A stretch of DNA of 64,000 nt, taken from contig VZTG01001077.1 of the NCBI GenBank assembly GCA_013397845.1, positions 510,484 to 574,483 on the forward strand. Direction: 5' to 3'. The stretch is from Melanocharis versteri. Lineage: Eukaryota > Chordata > Aves > Passeriformes > Melanocharitidae. Every line of letters starts with the position of its first letter. The stretch's first letter is position 1. A program made the translations under genes and the position numbers. Shown here in pieces: positions 52,541 to 64,000 of this stretch. The notes under the pieces were generated by a model that was given only the letters and a program-made list of their open reading frames with translations, ran no database searches and was not told where the DNA came from.

Positions 52541-55337
52541 ATGTGACAAAATTAAATTGGCACACTTCACTGTCTAGACCTTGTGCTCCTGGCAGTGATA
52601 GCCAGCTCAGTACCTCAGAGAGAAGGCTCAGCTGTCACTCACTGACCCATTAATGCTCAGGTTGCATCCTGCAGTGTCGTAGTCCTCATTCTCACAAAGA
52701 TGGTTCTCCCTGGAGATGCCCAGTACCTCCAGGAATGAGGGAAGGACAGCCACGACAATAGCACTGTCCAACAGGGCAGCACAACACAGCGTGAGAGCAC
52801 CTTGTGCCAGCATCCCAAACTAGAGCTGAAATCCTCCATGCTGCCCTGGTGAGCCACTTGTAAATGGGATATTATCACTAACAAGCTGTAGCTGTCTCCT
52901 CCAACATCATACACACATACACGTGCAGAAGGCCTTTGGTACTGCAGAAACACAGTTTGCTCAATTCGTGCTGTGGGCCCTTCCAGTGAGGCGTTAAATA
53001 AAACAAACACCTGCTGCTGCTTTTCAAACGTAAAGGGGAAACATTGGGAGAGTAAGGATAATCATGCAACAACAGCCATTGCTTTTCTTCTCTTTATCTA
53101 GGGTCACGTTACTGCCTGTGCACAAAATAATTTGAACATACTGCAGTGTACCGTTTAACATAAACGTAATATTGCTTCAGGCTTATGTGGGTTTTACTCT
53201 CTGGGGAAAAATCTCACAGGTGAATTCACTGCAGGAGAAGGCAGTGTCAACATCACCCTGCCTGTAGAGCTCAGGCACATTTCCCCAGCGGTTTAACACG
53301 CCGGGGATTCACTGCATACATATGATTTAGGCCATGCTGTGTGCGCTGGGAAAATAAATTGTATCTTACCTGTAGTAGTGTGTGGGTGTGTGAACGTAAG
53401 CAAATGAGTACAAGTCAAAGTATGTGTGTTTGTGTGTACGCACACATGCACATAGGCAGAAAAAGGAGAAAAAGAAACAAATCAAACCAGACTGAAACTT
53501 AATGGAAAAGATAAATTCAGACATGATTACAGCTGTGAGGTGAAAACAAAAGTCCTAATTTTGTTGGTTATGTGGAAAATAATCCAGTAACAAGGTTTTA
53601 TTTCTAAAGATTCATACTTCTCATTTTCCATCTTCTCAAAAAAATACACCCATGACAGCTCATGCAGAAAAGTCACAGAAAAGAATGCAAGAAATTAATA
53701 CAGGCATAAACATAAAAATAGTTCTTTTTTAAGGAAATAAGTCATTGTTGATATTGCTGCAGGGGACTCAAAGTCAGTACATTGCAGACCCCATGTTTCA
53801 GCCTCTAGGTCATGTTCAGTAATGGACATAAAATGAGGTAAAAGGGTTCCGCCCTGCATGTTTTGAAAACAAGAGGAAAAAGGAAAACCCAATGAAAAGA
53901 ACAAAGGACGAACACTTGACTCCACTTTTTCTGCTCATACAGACATGAAAGACAGTTGAACTCTGCTGCTTAAGGTCTATCATGAAATTGTTTCTGGTTG
54001 ACAAGTAGGCATATGATCTCAAAAAGAAAAGATCAAAAGCCCAGTTTGTAGAATTAAAAATATTGGAAAAATTCCTTTCTCTGTAGCCAGTGCACAAAAC
54101 ATGAGTATTATTCTTTTTCAGTACCTAGGTTTGTCCAGCACTTAAATTTGGATCTGTTTCCCAAGCCCAGCTCACCCTTTAAGCACATGCCTCCATGAAG
54201 TGCATGTTTGTGCCTTACCAAGTGCAGAGAAACATTAATTTTAGTATATGGACTTTACAGCGTGTCCACATGGGGGCCAATTAGTGTTAAACATCATCCC
54301 TTCTCTGAAATGTAACCTGGGGTAAATGTGTACCCCTGGGCTGAATGTTTGCATCGCAGTAACTTTAAACTCAAGCTGTCTTCAGAGTGGCTTAAGGCCT
54401 CTCTACCGTGGTGTCACAGGGGAGTAATGACTCTCACTTTAAATGGGATTATTTCTGGTGCACACTCCCCAGAAATTGCTCTGCTGGACAGACCAGACAA
54501 TGAGCACCACTGCCTTCTAATTATGTGATCAGAATCATCTGGGTTGTCCTACTGCCCTTAATGAGATTGAATAGGAGTAGCTGAGATTTAGATAGATATT
54601 ACAGAGATTTCATCATGTAGCAATTCTAATTATGAAATTTCATAATAGTCAACTACAAAATTTAAAAATAGACAAAAATATATTATACTAATATGTATTT
54701 GAGCCACCATTTGAGAGAAAAATTAATTAGGATAGAATGCAACTCTCTTTTTCTTTGGGTACTGGCTTTGCAGGGCTACTAACACAGTTAAGCAGGAAGG
54801 ATCCTATGCAGGCACTGAAGCCAGTTAATGCGATTCTGGTTCCAGAAAGGAAGCAGATCAGTTGAATATAATGGCAGCACATTATAGGCTCTCACTTTTC
54901 TTATTAGACACACACTTTGAAGGTTGAAAAGGAGGTTTATTTATTTCATGCAGCACTATGTGTCTAGAGGTTATTAGTGATTAAAGTACTATTTTAGGAT
55001 TTTCTGTGACAATTTTCTCTGCAGTATAATTTCACTATAACCAATGAAATTATGGGAGGGAAGAATTTGGCCTTATATACCTTAAAACCAAATGTTTCTG
55101 TCAGCATTTCAAGGAGGTTAAATACTTGCAGGGTGTTAAATTTCAAGGTTCAGGCAGTGAACTGCACTGTCAGCTTAATGCGAGGCTGTAATCACACAGC
55201 AATGGTAAGACCCACAGCCACATGATCAGAAAGGAGTGGAAGATCCCCTCACTTTAGAGAGGCTTAAGGTTATTCCCCCTCCCTGACTCTCACTTTGAGG
55301 GGTGGGGTGCACTCGTGCATTGCTTTTCTCCACACAG
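52541..55337. other. Non-coding stretch, no gene supported
   Basis: The part from 52.9 to 53.4 kb has more CpG than average. The part from 54230 to 54560 is complex, with cttctaattatgtgatcag, and may be another conserved non-coding element. The minus frame 52657-53010 (117 codons) is unrecognised. Confidence 0.45.
53378..53455. repeat. TG-rich tract with flanking CA segment
   Basis: Interrupted TG runs (tagtagtgtgtgggtgtgtg, tatgtgtgtttgtgtgt) pass directly into acgcacacatgcacata. The TG and CA halves could pair into a weak hairpin. Confidence 0.8.
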
Positions 55338-55399
55338 TGGTCACTAGAAGGAGACAATGTGAAGAACATGGAAACCAACAGAGGGTTCAGCCTGCAAAG
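55338..55399 (+). other. Exon-like segment between splice-type signals
   Basis: A pyrimidine run and cacacag end at 55337. Sixty-two bases later caaag is followed by gtaact at 55400, a good donor. A second donor-like site (atagg|gtgagc) lies at 55609. The surrounding 55295-55612 segment is GC-richer and open in one frame (105 codons, unrecognised). The length of 62 is not a multiple of 3, and no protein family is seen. It could belong to a lncRNA or be chance. Confidence 0.15.
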
Positions 55400-58275
55400 G
55401 TAACTTTTTGCCTTCTGGGGAAAATCAGTGGCTCAGCTGCAGCAGAGAATCTACATCTTTCTGAAGTACAACCAGACTGTGCTACATATTCCAGCTGGCA
55501 GAGGCTGCCCACGGCAGTGCAGAGGGATCACAAGAGAGCCTGGTGCACCGCAGCTGCAGGGAGCTGGCAGCAGTTGCTGAAAGCGCTGCTGTCCTACAGC
55601 ACAATAGGGTGAGCACAGAACAGCCCTCCCACATCCCCCACCTTGTTCCATTTTTCCCTAAACTCCACAGCAATCAACTGGGAGTGGGAATAGACTAGCA
55701 GGAAAACTCTTGAGCTGTGACTGCATCACTTTCCTGAGGCAGCAGCAAAGAGAAATGTCAGAGATCAAGAGTGCCAGTTACCATGCCTGAGGGCAATGAG
55801 GTATCAAAAACACAGCTTGAGATTATGCTTAATTCATAGAGGTGATGAATTGTCATCTTACTCCTAATAATAATAATAAAAAAACCCCAAAAAACAGAGG
55901 AATTTTGAGTCAGAAAAACTGAAAAAAAATAAAACACAAACCCACCAGTTGCCCATTTGGTCAGAAGTGTACACTGAAGTGTATGGCACCAAATGCTCAT
56001 GTTATGGTGTTGTTTCATATGTATTTCCTATTTGTCTTCACTTCTCAAATGAAAAACCTCATGTGGTAAACAATACTGTGAAACACAGCTTATGCCAGAA
56101 AAGGTGATGTGCTCAGATATACAGCTTTTTCCAAATGTTACTTTAGCTTTTAGTCATATTTCAGTTGTACTGCACTAATATCTTACTCATCTCCCTCTCT
56201 TTCCTCATCTACATGTATATACACGTATTCGTACCCACACTACGCAAGTATTCATGTGTATAAATACACACACACAAATTTGAGGTTGTGAAAATGGAAA
56301 TAAAATTAGACAACAGCAGAGTACAACAAACCTGTCATGCTAATGCCTTAATCACAAAAAAAAAAGAATGCACAGATCAAATAATTTAGTAGAATAAGCA
56401 ATATGGGCTAAGTCCCATGGCCTTTTGGGCAGAGGAAAGAGACCATTTTTCCCCAGGCAGGTTTCGTTTTGCTCACAGTGTCTTGGTATCTTGAAATCCA
56501 CTGGTTACACCACTCAAGAATTACTGTAGTATGGTCTGAGCAATGCATATTCTTCTGCTATGGTTTAGGTTACCTTCCTTCCAGAAAATCTGCTACATGA
56601 AATATTACTTTGCAAAAAGAGGGAGCAATTATTTTAACAATGTTTCTGGAAAGTAAAAGCTATTAGATTTCACTTGACTACTTTTAGTTGCACATTAGTG
56701 AAATGATACTGTCGCTTTAGGAAGTCTATCATTTGCTTCCATTAGAGACTTGCTGGCTGCCAGCTCCAGCAGAGCCCAGAATAATTTCCACTAAAGTTGT
56801 AATACCAGTACTGGTAGAAAACCAACAGCATCTCCCTTGCTGAATGGAATTCTGCCTCTTTCTTTGAGCACTGTAACATTTGGGAGCGTATGTGAAGAAA
56901 AGTTTTTATATTTAGCGTGCAATAAAACTGTCTTAGAACGCATATTTCGGAGGTCCTTGTCAGTACATCTGACAAATGCATGCAATATTTATGCTTGTGA
57001 GTGACAGTATTTACCACAGTACTGTATTTCCAATTAAATCCTACTCATCTGCAGTGTGTGAAGAATTGAGAGAGAATATCATGGGTGATCTAAAAGGCCT
57101 GGCAGCAGATTTTCTAGAGAAAGAATTTTTTCAGGCTTTGTTCTAGATATAGGTAGCTTTACTCTTGTGTATCTTTGCTCACCTCAAGCATATTTTGCTT
57201 CAGGATTCGTACTGGAGAAAAGTGCCAGCCTTCAGGGAGGGACTGTAAAGCTTCAAACAAAAGCAAATACTGTGGTGAGCTTATGGAAGACAGTCAGTCA
57301 TGGGGGACTGGGCATGGAAGAACAGAAGACCTTCCAGACAATTCTCAGAAATACCCATTTTACCTGTAAGTTAATTGGCAACGATGCAGAAAACAGACCT
57401 TACCTATGTCTGTGCTTCACTGAAGAAAAAATATAAACAGCCTCTAACTTCCTTCAAGGAATCAGGTTTTCTGATGGAAGTCCAAATTATGTTGCTTAAA
57501 GAAAAGTTTAATTATTTATTTTTCAGCATAACCTCAAAATACCACAGCTGTTCCCAAAATTTTCTCCTCAGACACTTTGAGACAACCAGATACACGAATA
57601 GGGAAATGACAGGAATGCACCCCCTCAGAACCACACAGAACATGACTATTCTGAAATGTAGTTTTCACCTTAATTGAAACATCAGCTAGTACTCTGGCTC
57701 TAACTGAAGGAAGTCCAATATAGAAAACAAAATTACAAATACTTCCATAGGAAAACTTCTTATCAAGATTTTTAGTCATATGTTGCTGTATTGTTACAGT
57801 TGGATGTAGTTGTATATACCTTTTTTTTTCCAGACAGCTCCTTGGTTCTAAGCCTTTGAGGTTCATTAATCCTCTCATACTATTCCCAGTGTCGTTTTAT
57901 GAGTAAGGAATACGATCCTCTTTCCTCTTTCCCTCACAAGAGTATCTGTACCTCATAAAAGATATCAAAGACTGTTCACTTACTGCACACTATCATTTTT
58001 ATGTAATATTTTTCTGGTGTCTGTGGATATTGGCAGTTTAAGTCTGCAATGGAAAGAAATGAACTTTTCAGCTACATTACATAACTAATGGTAGCAAAAG
58101 GAATCATACTTGTCCTGATGTCTGAAATTTCTGTGTGGGTTACAGTTTGCAACACACAGACACTTGCTTTCCAAAGCAATTACATTAAGTAATAATATCT
58201 ATTAATAGACTCCTCTTTTATTTCTTTTTGCCCTTCTGAAAACAGGCAAAGATGGGGAGCAAAGCTTATACAGTA
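55400..58275. other. Non-coding stretch, no gene supported
   Basis: The GC-richer patch to about 55.65 kb is followed by AT-rich unique DNA, with a short (TAA)5 at about 55865-55880 and an (AC)n run at 56265-56277. Frames up to 114 codons (57534-57878 minus) are unrecognised. Confidence 0.5.
56265..56277. repeat. Short (AC)n run
   Basis: The end of an alternating purine-pyrimidine stretch (56210-56277) of mixed TA, TG and CA steps. Confidence 0.7.
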
Positions 58276-58299
58276 TCAAAAGTAACGCATTACTTTTGA
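58276..58299. repeat. Perfect 10-bp inverted repeat with 4-base loop
   Basis: tcaaaagtaa (58276-58285), cgca, ttacttttga (58290-58299). It is an exact hairpin with a tetraloop-sized spacer. No run of T follows and no gene is near, so a terminator role is not suggested. Confidence 0.9.
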
Positions 58300-59373
58300 C
58301 ATTAAAGATGAGAGAAAGATGAAGACTTCTGTGGGACTCAGGATATCTTCCTATAGGAGTATTATTAGCCTTTGACAAAACCTGCCATTTAATGAAATCT
58401 GTTTACAGAAAAAAAAATATTATTCAATATTATGTTTTCGACTCCAAGAGCAATAACTCATACCTGACAGAAGCTATTAAGCAGTATTCAAAATGAAAGT
58501 GAAATAGTGAAAGTGAGAAAATCATTACAAGACTCAGCCTAGTCTGAGCAACATTTATTGAATCCGTTTATGGACTTCTGCAGATGCCTTGCAGCATACA
58601 GGTAAAATTCCATGTCCAAACAAAACCTATGAAATACCTAAGTCCCCATCAACTCTCAAAATAGAATATAAATGATATTTAGGGCTTGCATACACTCTGC
58701 TCAATGTTGAATTTCAGTTTTGGAGAAAAAGAAAGCCGAGAAGTGTTGTACTGCCTAAAAGTTCCCTATTTAAACTTTTCTGTGTACAACACCTAATTTC
58801 TATTCATGACAGTTACTCAGACATTTCTCTAGAAAATTTAATTCAACTACAGAGTAACTCCCTCTGTTAGCAAAGCCTAATGCCATCTTTGTTTCAAAAA
58901 AAAAAAAAAGGAATACAAAGCAACCCCTTTTTCTGTGGCATGCCAATGGATCCTTCATGGTTTGTTGCAAAATTACATTATAGTAACATAGTTAATAAAT
59001 TATGTCTCTTAGTGAAAACGACCATCCAGCTATGGCTGAAACAGGTAAGCACATAAGCAAGCTTTTCCATGGAATAAGGAGATGTGAACTCTACTCTTGT
59101 TTGCTTTTTCATTCTCTTTATTCATAAGTTCTTATTGATGAGAAAAGACCAAGAGTAGAAATGAGCCGTTTTTATTATGTGTGACCAATTAGACCATGAG
59201 TTTGTATTGGCTCCAGAATGACAACAATCCTGCCCAAAAGTGCTACTTGTGCATGTGTATATTGTGCATGTGATTTAATTCTGGTAGTCCGTACGAAATC
59301 ATATTGCATGGAGTGTGCCCTGCTCTTTGAGAGGCATCACCACATAAAAGTTATTAAAATTCTGTAATAGTGT

Positions 59374-59407
59374 TATATATATATATACATATCTATCTAT
59401 ATATATC
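59374..59407. repeat. (TA)n / (ATCT)n compound microsatellite
   Basis: A TA run, a short atctatct interruption and a second TA run. It is likely to be length-variable and prone to cruciform formation. Confidence 0.9.
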
Positions 59408-61109
59408 TTTTCACACTCTTTATACCTTCTCAAATGTTCTGCATGTTACTAAAATCATCATCTTTTTTATCTGGTCTGGAAATTTATTTAACGACATAGC
59501 GGTTAAGGTCTACAAAAAATTGGTTTATATTTTATGATAGTAATGGTATTTTTTTTCTTCTTCAAGGAATCAATATTTTAAAAATCCCTGCAGTTTGACT
59601 CCACACTGCACCATCCAGATCTACATTCACACTGGTGCTAAAGTATTATTGCTATTCTAGAAGATAACATACAGAAGAATATTACTGAAATAATGAAACT
59701 TGATAAATAACTAAATATAGTAATGACAAATTATCGAACAGAAGTAGAAAGAAACTTAAACAAACAAAGAAAACCTAATGCTCATGGACTTCTTATTGTG
59801 AATAAATTAGCTTCTCATATTTCCAAATAAGGTGGAATTTGTCTTCTACCACCTTCTTCCAAAAGTAGGGAGCAGGTGGCTATGTCATACTGGGGAAGGA
59901 AAATAGCAGTGTGAACACTCCATTTATTAGCATTATTCATAAACTTTCTATCATGAGGAGCATTGCACCGCTCACTATTCCGCACCAGGGTACGAAATGC
60001 GCACTCAGGCTTCAAAAATCAATGACAACTTGCCCTCTACCCACCGCTTTTCTGTGGCAAGCAGCAAAAAAGCTGCTCCTAAAACTCAGCATGCCATTTT
60101 TTAATTCACAGTTATGTTTCCACTTGAAGGGACAAGCCAAAACAAACTATCCCTCTCTCTGAAGCACCATGGGAATAAGTACCCTCCCAACTTCAATAAT
60201 TATTAGGCAAGAGTGTTTCTCCAGTCCCTCTCCCACTGAAAATACAACCTATTTTTAAGAACAAGCTTGTGTTCTGCTGCTCTGTTTGCATAATTCACAG
60301 ATGTCAACCTGCAGGTTGGCTGCGCCCAGCAGAACTCCAGCTTTGCTTTTCTGTGTCAGGTTGAGCCTTTTCACAGCTGTAAACGGGCTTGTGTTGCCAC
60401 AGAAAGTGTCAGGTGAGGTTCAACAGACAGAACGGTGTAAGCAGTAGTACAACCTTTCCAAGCTGAGAATGTGCGTTTATTTCCGACCATTTATTCACAA
60501 CAGTTGAAACTTTAGTGTCTGCAGAGTAAGTAGGTATCTCATGAGCACAGCTGTATACAGGTGTTTCCGGAAAATTTCTGCTTTCTTTAATAAACTGTTT
60601 CGGTTTTTATGAGAACCCAAAATCTTCTGCTTCTGGTTCACAGAGGAGAAAAGCTTTTGAAATTTCTAACATAAGGTCTCTCTGAGTTTCCTCTCTCGAT
60701 TTCGCAGTGAATTGAAAACAGTGGACTCAATGACAGAATTAATGAGACAAGTTAGGAGTCTATTTTCCTGTGGTGGCTTGGTGCCTGTTTTGAGTGGTTC
60801 CACTGGGATCATATTTAGATTTTACTCAAGGAAGTACTCAAAAGAGACCAGAAACATCATACAGTTCTGTAACTACTTTTCCACATCAATTAAAACTTAT
60901 ATTTCTTTCTTGGTTTTCTTCCATTTATCCGTAAAAGACTCCAAGCCACATAATTTTTTTCATTTTTACATCCTTCTGAGAATCTTCTCTTTGATATTTT
61001 TTTATAACCATTGAACACTAATTTCTAGATTGATATTCTTTCGTTAGACTCATCTACCTCATATTCCTGCGTTTTCCCACCGCTTCATGGAGGAATTGGT
61101 TCAGTCAGT

Positions 61110-61140
61110 TTTCTCTTTCCTTCCCTCTTTCTTTCTTTCT
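61110..61140. repeat. Short (CTTT/CCTT)n pyrimidine tract
   Basis: A polypyrimidine run ending in tttctttctttct, a minor microsatellite. Confidence 0.85.
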
Positions 61141-62006
61141 GGACAGGACAAATGGGTTTTCTAGTGCTTACTTCTTTGAGTCCAGCAATATATTTTCCAC
61201 CTGAGTATTCCCAGGAGATGAGCCTGTGCAGAACAGATGTGACAGTTATCAAAGGGTGAGACTAATGTAAAAGATCTTCTTAAAAATTGAATTAAATCAG
61301 GTTAGTGTATGTTTGTCAGCCTCACAAAGTTTATAGTCTTTATTGCTTTTACAAGAAGCTTTCTGCAAGTGCACGTAAAGTCTATGAAGAAACTTTTCCC
61401 TTGCCTCTGGAATGTCATTGGGGGCAGCAGAAATAAAGAGTAACTCTCAGATGAATAGTACCTCTGCTTTTTAATAAAGGATGCTATGTCACCAAGGGCA
61501 AAAACATTATTTGAACTGTTTTCCTGCTTTATTGCTTAATACCTCAAAACTTTAACCTCTTGATTTCTATCCTTCACCAAACACTTTGTTAGAGCAGTCT
61601 GCTCGTTAAACTGCCTATAAATGTGCAATCATATTTGAAGGAAATAAGCAGTAGTGCTCAATTTAAACAATAAGAATGTATATTGAAAACTCACTTAAAA
61701 CCAGAAAAAATGCAGCAGCACTGCACTTAGAATAACAGAACTCAGATTCACTTGGGACAAGAAAATTATTTTAGTAAATATCCTGTATTATTCTGTTCCA
61801 TAAGTATGGCACTCATACTCTGCTGGAGAGGCAACTATGAAGAACCCTTCTGCTGGAAGCACAATGTGCTACAGAGCTCTGACATATCTGTCCAGTGCAA
61901 GTGAACAAGCTTCAAGAAAGAAAGAGTGAACAATTCTAACTACTGATGGGGAGCAGCACAAGGAAAGTTCAAGTTGTTCAGTCATGGGAATATGGATAGA
62001 AGAGTC

Positions 62007-62036
62007 TGCTACTCTGAAACTCTTCTACTCTGAAAA
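62007..62036. repeat. 16-bp tandem duplication
   Basis: ctactctgaaactctt is followed at once by ctactctgaaaatact. Two copies, the second diverging at its end. Confidence 0.8.
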
Positions 62037-62847
62037 TACTCAAGTTTGTTGCTTTTCAGAAGGCCAAATTAAAAAAAAAAACCAAAAAAACAGACTCCTT
62101 ATTCCAGATGAGTGATATAAGGATGAAGGGCAGGGACCTGCTTCTAAGAAATCTCTCATAGTTCTGATACAAGCACCTATAAGGAGAAAATCACAAAGAA
62201 TTTAACAGCTTCGAATAACTGTGATTGTTAAATCTGGAGAAAGCGGCTTGTTTCCAGGACTTTGCTTCTCTTTATAGTGTCTATCTAGAGTGCCCAAGGT
62301 GCTCGAATGAGTACCTGTTGCTAAATTTCATGTTGAGAGAAATACAGAACTAGTGGAAGAAAATAGGGTCTTGTTCTACTTACATCTACCAGTTTGGTGG
62401 ATCTTTACACACAGCTGGTTTTGCTATTCGTGTTTTGGACTCATAAAGGTGCTGAGCAGTGAATAAAGATTTCACCATTTGTGATTTCACTTTATTTTAT
62501 TATCCACAAAAGATTGATGTTAAAGTAACCTATTAAGTTTGGAGATAATATGAATGCAGTCTTCGAAATTCAAAAGCAATTTCTTAAACTCTTAACATCA
62601 AAATGACAGCACTGTGAAGCTTTAAGTAATTTCATAGGGCTGCAGTTACAAAAACTCTGCTACACATTTTCAGATTGTGATTACTATTTGATCAAGACTT
62701 TCATGACTATATTTCCCCAGTAAAACTTAAGTCTAAATTTTCTGGGCACCTAGTAGTTTCATTGACTTTCATTATGTATCAGTGCTGAAAATGAATATAA
62801 CTTTTCTTTGCAGTTTTGATACAATTTGACAGTGAGAAACAAGAGCT

Positions 62848-62986
62848 AAGGCATTAGCTCAGTTGATTGTATCATGGTGCTAATAATGCCAAAGTCACGA
62901 ATTTGATCCCTGCATGGCCCATTCACTTAACAGTTGGACTTGATGATCCTTGTGGGTCCCTTTCAACTTAAAATATTCTGTGATTT
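62848..62986 (+). mobile_element. tRNA-Ile-headed, CR1-tailed SINE (TguSINE1-like)
   Basis: The head (62848 to about 62919) is tRNA-Ile-derived. It has an A box, ttagctcagttgattg, then the anticodon region tggtgctaataatgcc with AAT at its centre. A degenerate B box, atttgatccc, follows, and the acceptor-arm partner is tgcatggccc. After a 13-base linker comes a CR1 3' end: cagttggacttgatgatcct, tgtgggtccctttcaac, then atattctgtgattt. Mutations in the D arm, T arm and B box rule out a working tRNA gene. SINEs of this build borrow CR1's reverse transcriptase through the shared tail and are transcribed by RNA polymerase III. As I recall, TguSINE1 arose early in passerine evolution, which makes this copy a lineage marker. 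Exact subfamily and target-site duplication are not determined. Confidence 0.88.
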
Positions 62987-63191
62987 ATTAGTCTAAAATT
63001 CTCTTAACCAGGTTGTTGTGTCTTGCCTTTGTCTAGCAATGTTGTGCCATGTGCATCGCTCCACTGATTATTAAAAAAAAAAACCAACTTCCTTAAGAAT
63101 CTGTTTTCTAAGGTGCTCATAAATTTATATAAATATTAATTAAGAATAATTATGCCTGTGAAAAATAGCTAAGTATGAATCTTTAAATTCT
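62987..63191. other. Gap between two SINEs
   Basis: Unique AT-rich sequence with an A10-type run near 63072-63081. No feature. Confidence 0.5.
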
Positions 63192-63300
63192 ATAGAAGAA
63201 GAAATCAAAATACTGTGAAATTAAATGTCTTGTCCAAAGACACACAAGGAATCAAAATTAAAGGTCAGTTCATGGGCAAAGCAAGAAATCCTTCTGCCAT
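63192..63300 (-). mobile_element. MIR-type SINE core remnant
   Basis: The plus strand reads tatagaagaagaaatcaaaa, then gaaattaaatgtcttgtcc and aaagacacacaaggaatcaa. This tracks the inverted MIR core ('tacagatgaggaaactgag', 'aagttaagtgacttgtccaaggtcacacaagg') almost without gaps. Downstream aaagcaagaaatccttctg may be the tRNA-related part. It is older and more decayed than the neighbouring tRNA-Ile/CR1 SINE. The plus-strand frame 63225-63467 lies across it and is not a gene. Confidence 0.7.
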
Positions 63301-64000
63301 TAAATTGGTGGAATGAGGCCAGGATCACAGTAAGACCTTCAACTGTTCGGCATTTGCTGGGGTGGGGTTTTAATCTGCATGTTCCTCACACAGTTCAAGA
63401 GTTTCTGAAACCTTGCATACATAAGATCATAAATGACATAAAAAGGAAAATTAAGGTGTTCATTTAAAACACAGCAATGCACATATATCCTCCAATTGTT
63501 TTGACTCCTACATGAAGAGTCCCCTCTCCAGTTATTGTGCACTCCAGGCAGAAAGGTCTCTTCAGAATATGCACATATTTATTAAGTGAAGCAGCTTTCA
63601 TAAAATGTCAGTGTTTTGGCCAAAAATTTATATTTTGAAAAATTTTCCCTACTTAATAAATTTAAGTAACTTGAACACACTGCTCTGTCTATAACACACT
63701 AACATAAGAATTATTTATATTGGCATGAGAACACTGTCAAGAAACTACAACGATCTGTAAAACAAGTCTCTGCCTTTAGGAATTTATGTAGTGAATTATT
63801 TTGATGCCGGTTATTGTTTTCAGAGCTTCCCTCTTCTATTTATATTGATTATTTGACATGTGCAAGATCATTAATGACCATGCTCAGTGAATGTAACATC
63901 AAAATAACTGTATCAATATAAAACAATGGGACTAAACGTCGTAGAACTGCAGACTTTAAACCCCGCATAAGTGTTTAAGAGAACAAGATAGGAGAGGGGA
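63301..64000. other. Non-coding end of window
   Basis: No gene or repeat recognised. Any feature cut by the window edge would be missed. Confidence 0.5.

Larger units (their letters stand above)
58300..62847. other. Non-coding stretch, no gene supported
   Basis: Unique AT-rich DNA with an A13-type run near 58897-58909 and several microsatellites. Frames of 83-100 codons (59911-60162, 60712-61014) are unrecognised. ttcgcag at about 60701-60707, after a pyrimidine run, resembles an acceptor, but no matching exon is evident. Confidence 0.5.

Noticed and set aside
62848..62920. A functional tRNA-Ile(AAT) gene
   Set aside because: The D arm, T arm and B box carry multiple mutations, the acceptor stem does not pair well, and the sequence continues directly into a CR1 3' tail, so it is a SINE head.
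1..64000. CRISPR arrays, bacterial operons, phage or insertion sequences
   Set aside because: Sequence composition, CR1/MIR content and the absence of dense ORFs show this is vertebrate nuclear DNA. No regularly spaced repeat array was seen.

Overview
The window reads as non-coding DNA from a bird nuclear chromosome, most probably a perching bird (passerine). The bird call rests on four CR1 LINE copies (ending near 1036, 24638, 47511 and 48183) with the usual avian CR1 3' end, a conserved 'ttggact...ga' block followed by attctrtg-type octamers. The passerine call rests on one element at 62848-62986: an isoleucine-tRNA-like head (A box, AAT anticodon loop) joined to a CR1 3' tail. That is the architecture of TguSINE1-type SINEs, which I know from the literature as an early-passerine innovation. 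This is recognition from memory; no search was run.

No protein-coding gene, rRNA, functional tRNA or CRISPR array could be supported. The open frames are short (longest 165-166 codons), about what AT-rich DNA gives by chance. I recognise no protein family in any of them except the CR1-derived frames at 753-1016 (+) and 48264-48677 (-), which carry the degraded C-terminus of the CR1 reverse-transcriptase protein. I cannot tell whether the window is intergenic or inside a long intron.

Layout. 1-6 kb: unique sequence with one CR1 tail. 6-9.5 kb: a long T tract with a splice-like junction and a small tandem duplication. 9.5-16.5 kb: an old MIR-type SINE, a degenerate ~31-bp minisatellite, two short tandem duplications and an inverted repeat. 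16.5-25 kb: pyrimidine tracts, a T22 tract, a possible MIR remnant, a second CR1 and a (GGAT)n microsatellite. 25-47 kb: almost repeat-free, with one perfect 13-bp inverted repeat (29.6 kb) and a CpG-richer pocket (38.5 kb). 47-49.1 kb: two CR1 copies and a MIR remnant. 49.1-58 kb: a homeodomain/POU-motif-rich block (52.1-52.5 kb) that is my best candidate for a conserved regulatory element, and a GC-richer pocket with splice-like signals (55.3-55.6 kb). 58-64 kb: a perfect hairpin, microsatellites, the tRNA-Ile/CR1 SINE and, about 200 bp on, another MIR remnant.

No new multi-gene system is visible. The points most worth following are the tRNA-CR1 chimeric SINE, the superposition of two unrelated SINE ages, the POU/homeobox-like block, and the candidate splice or recursive-splice signals.
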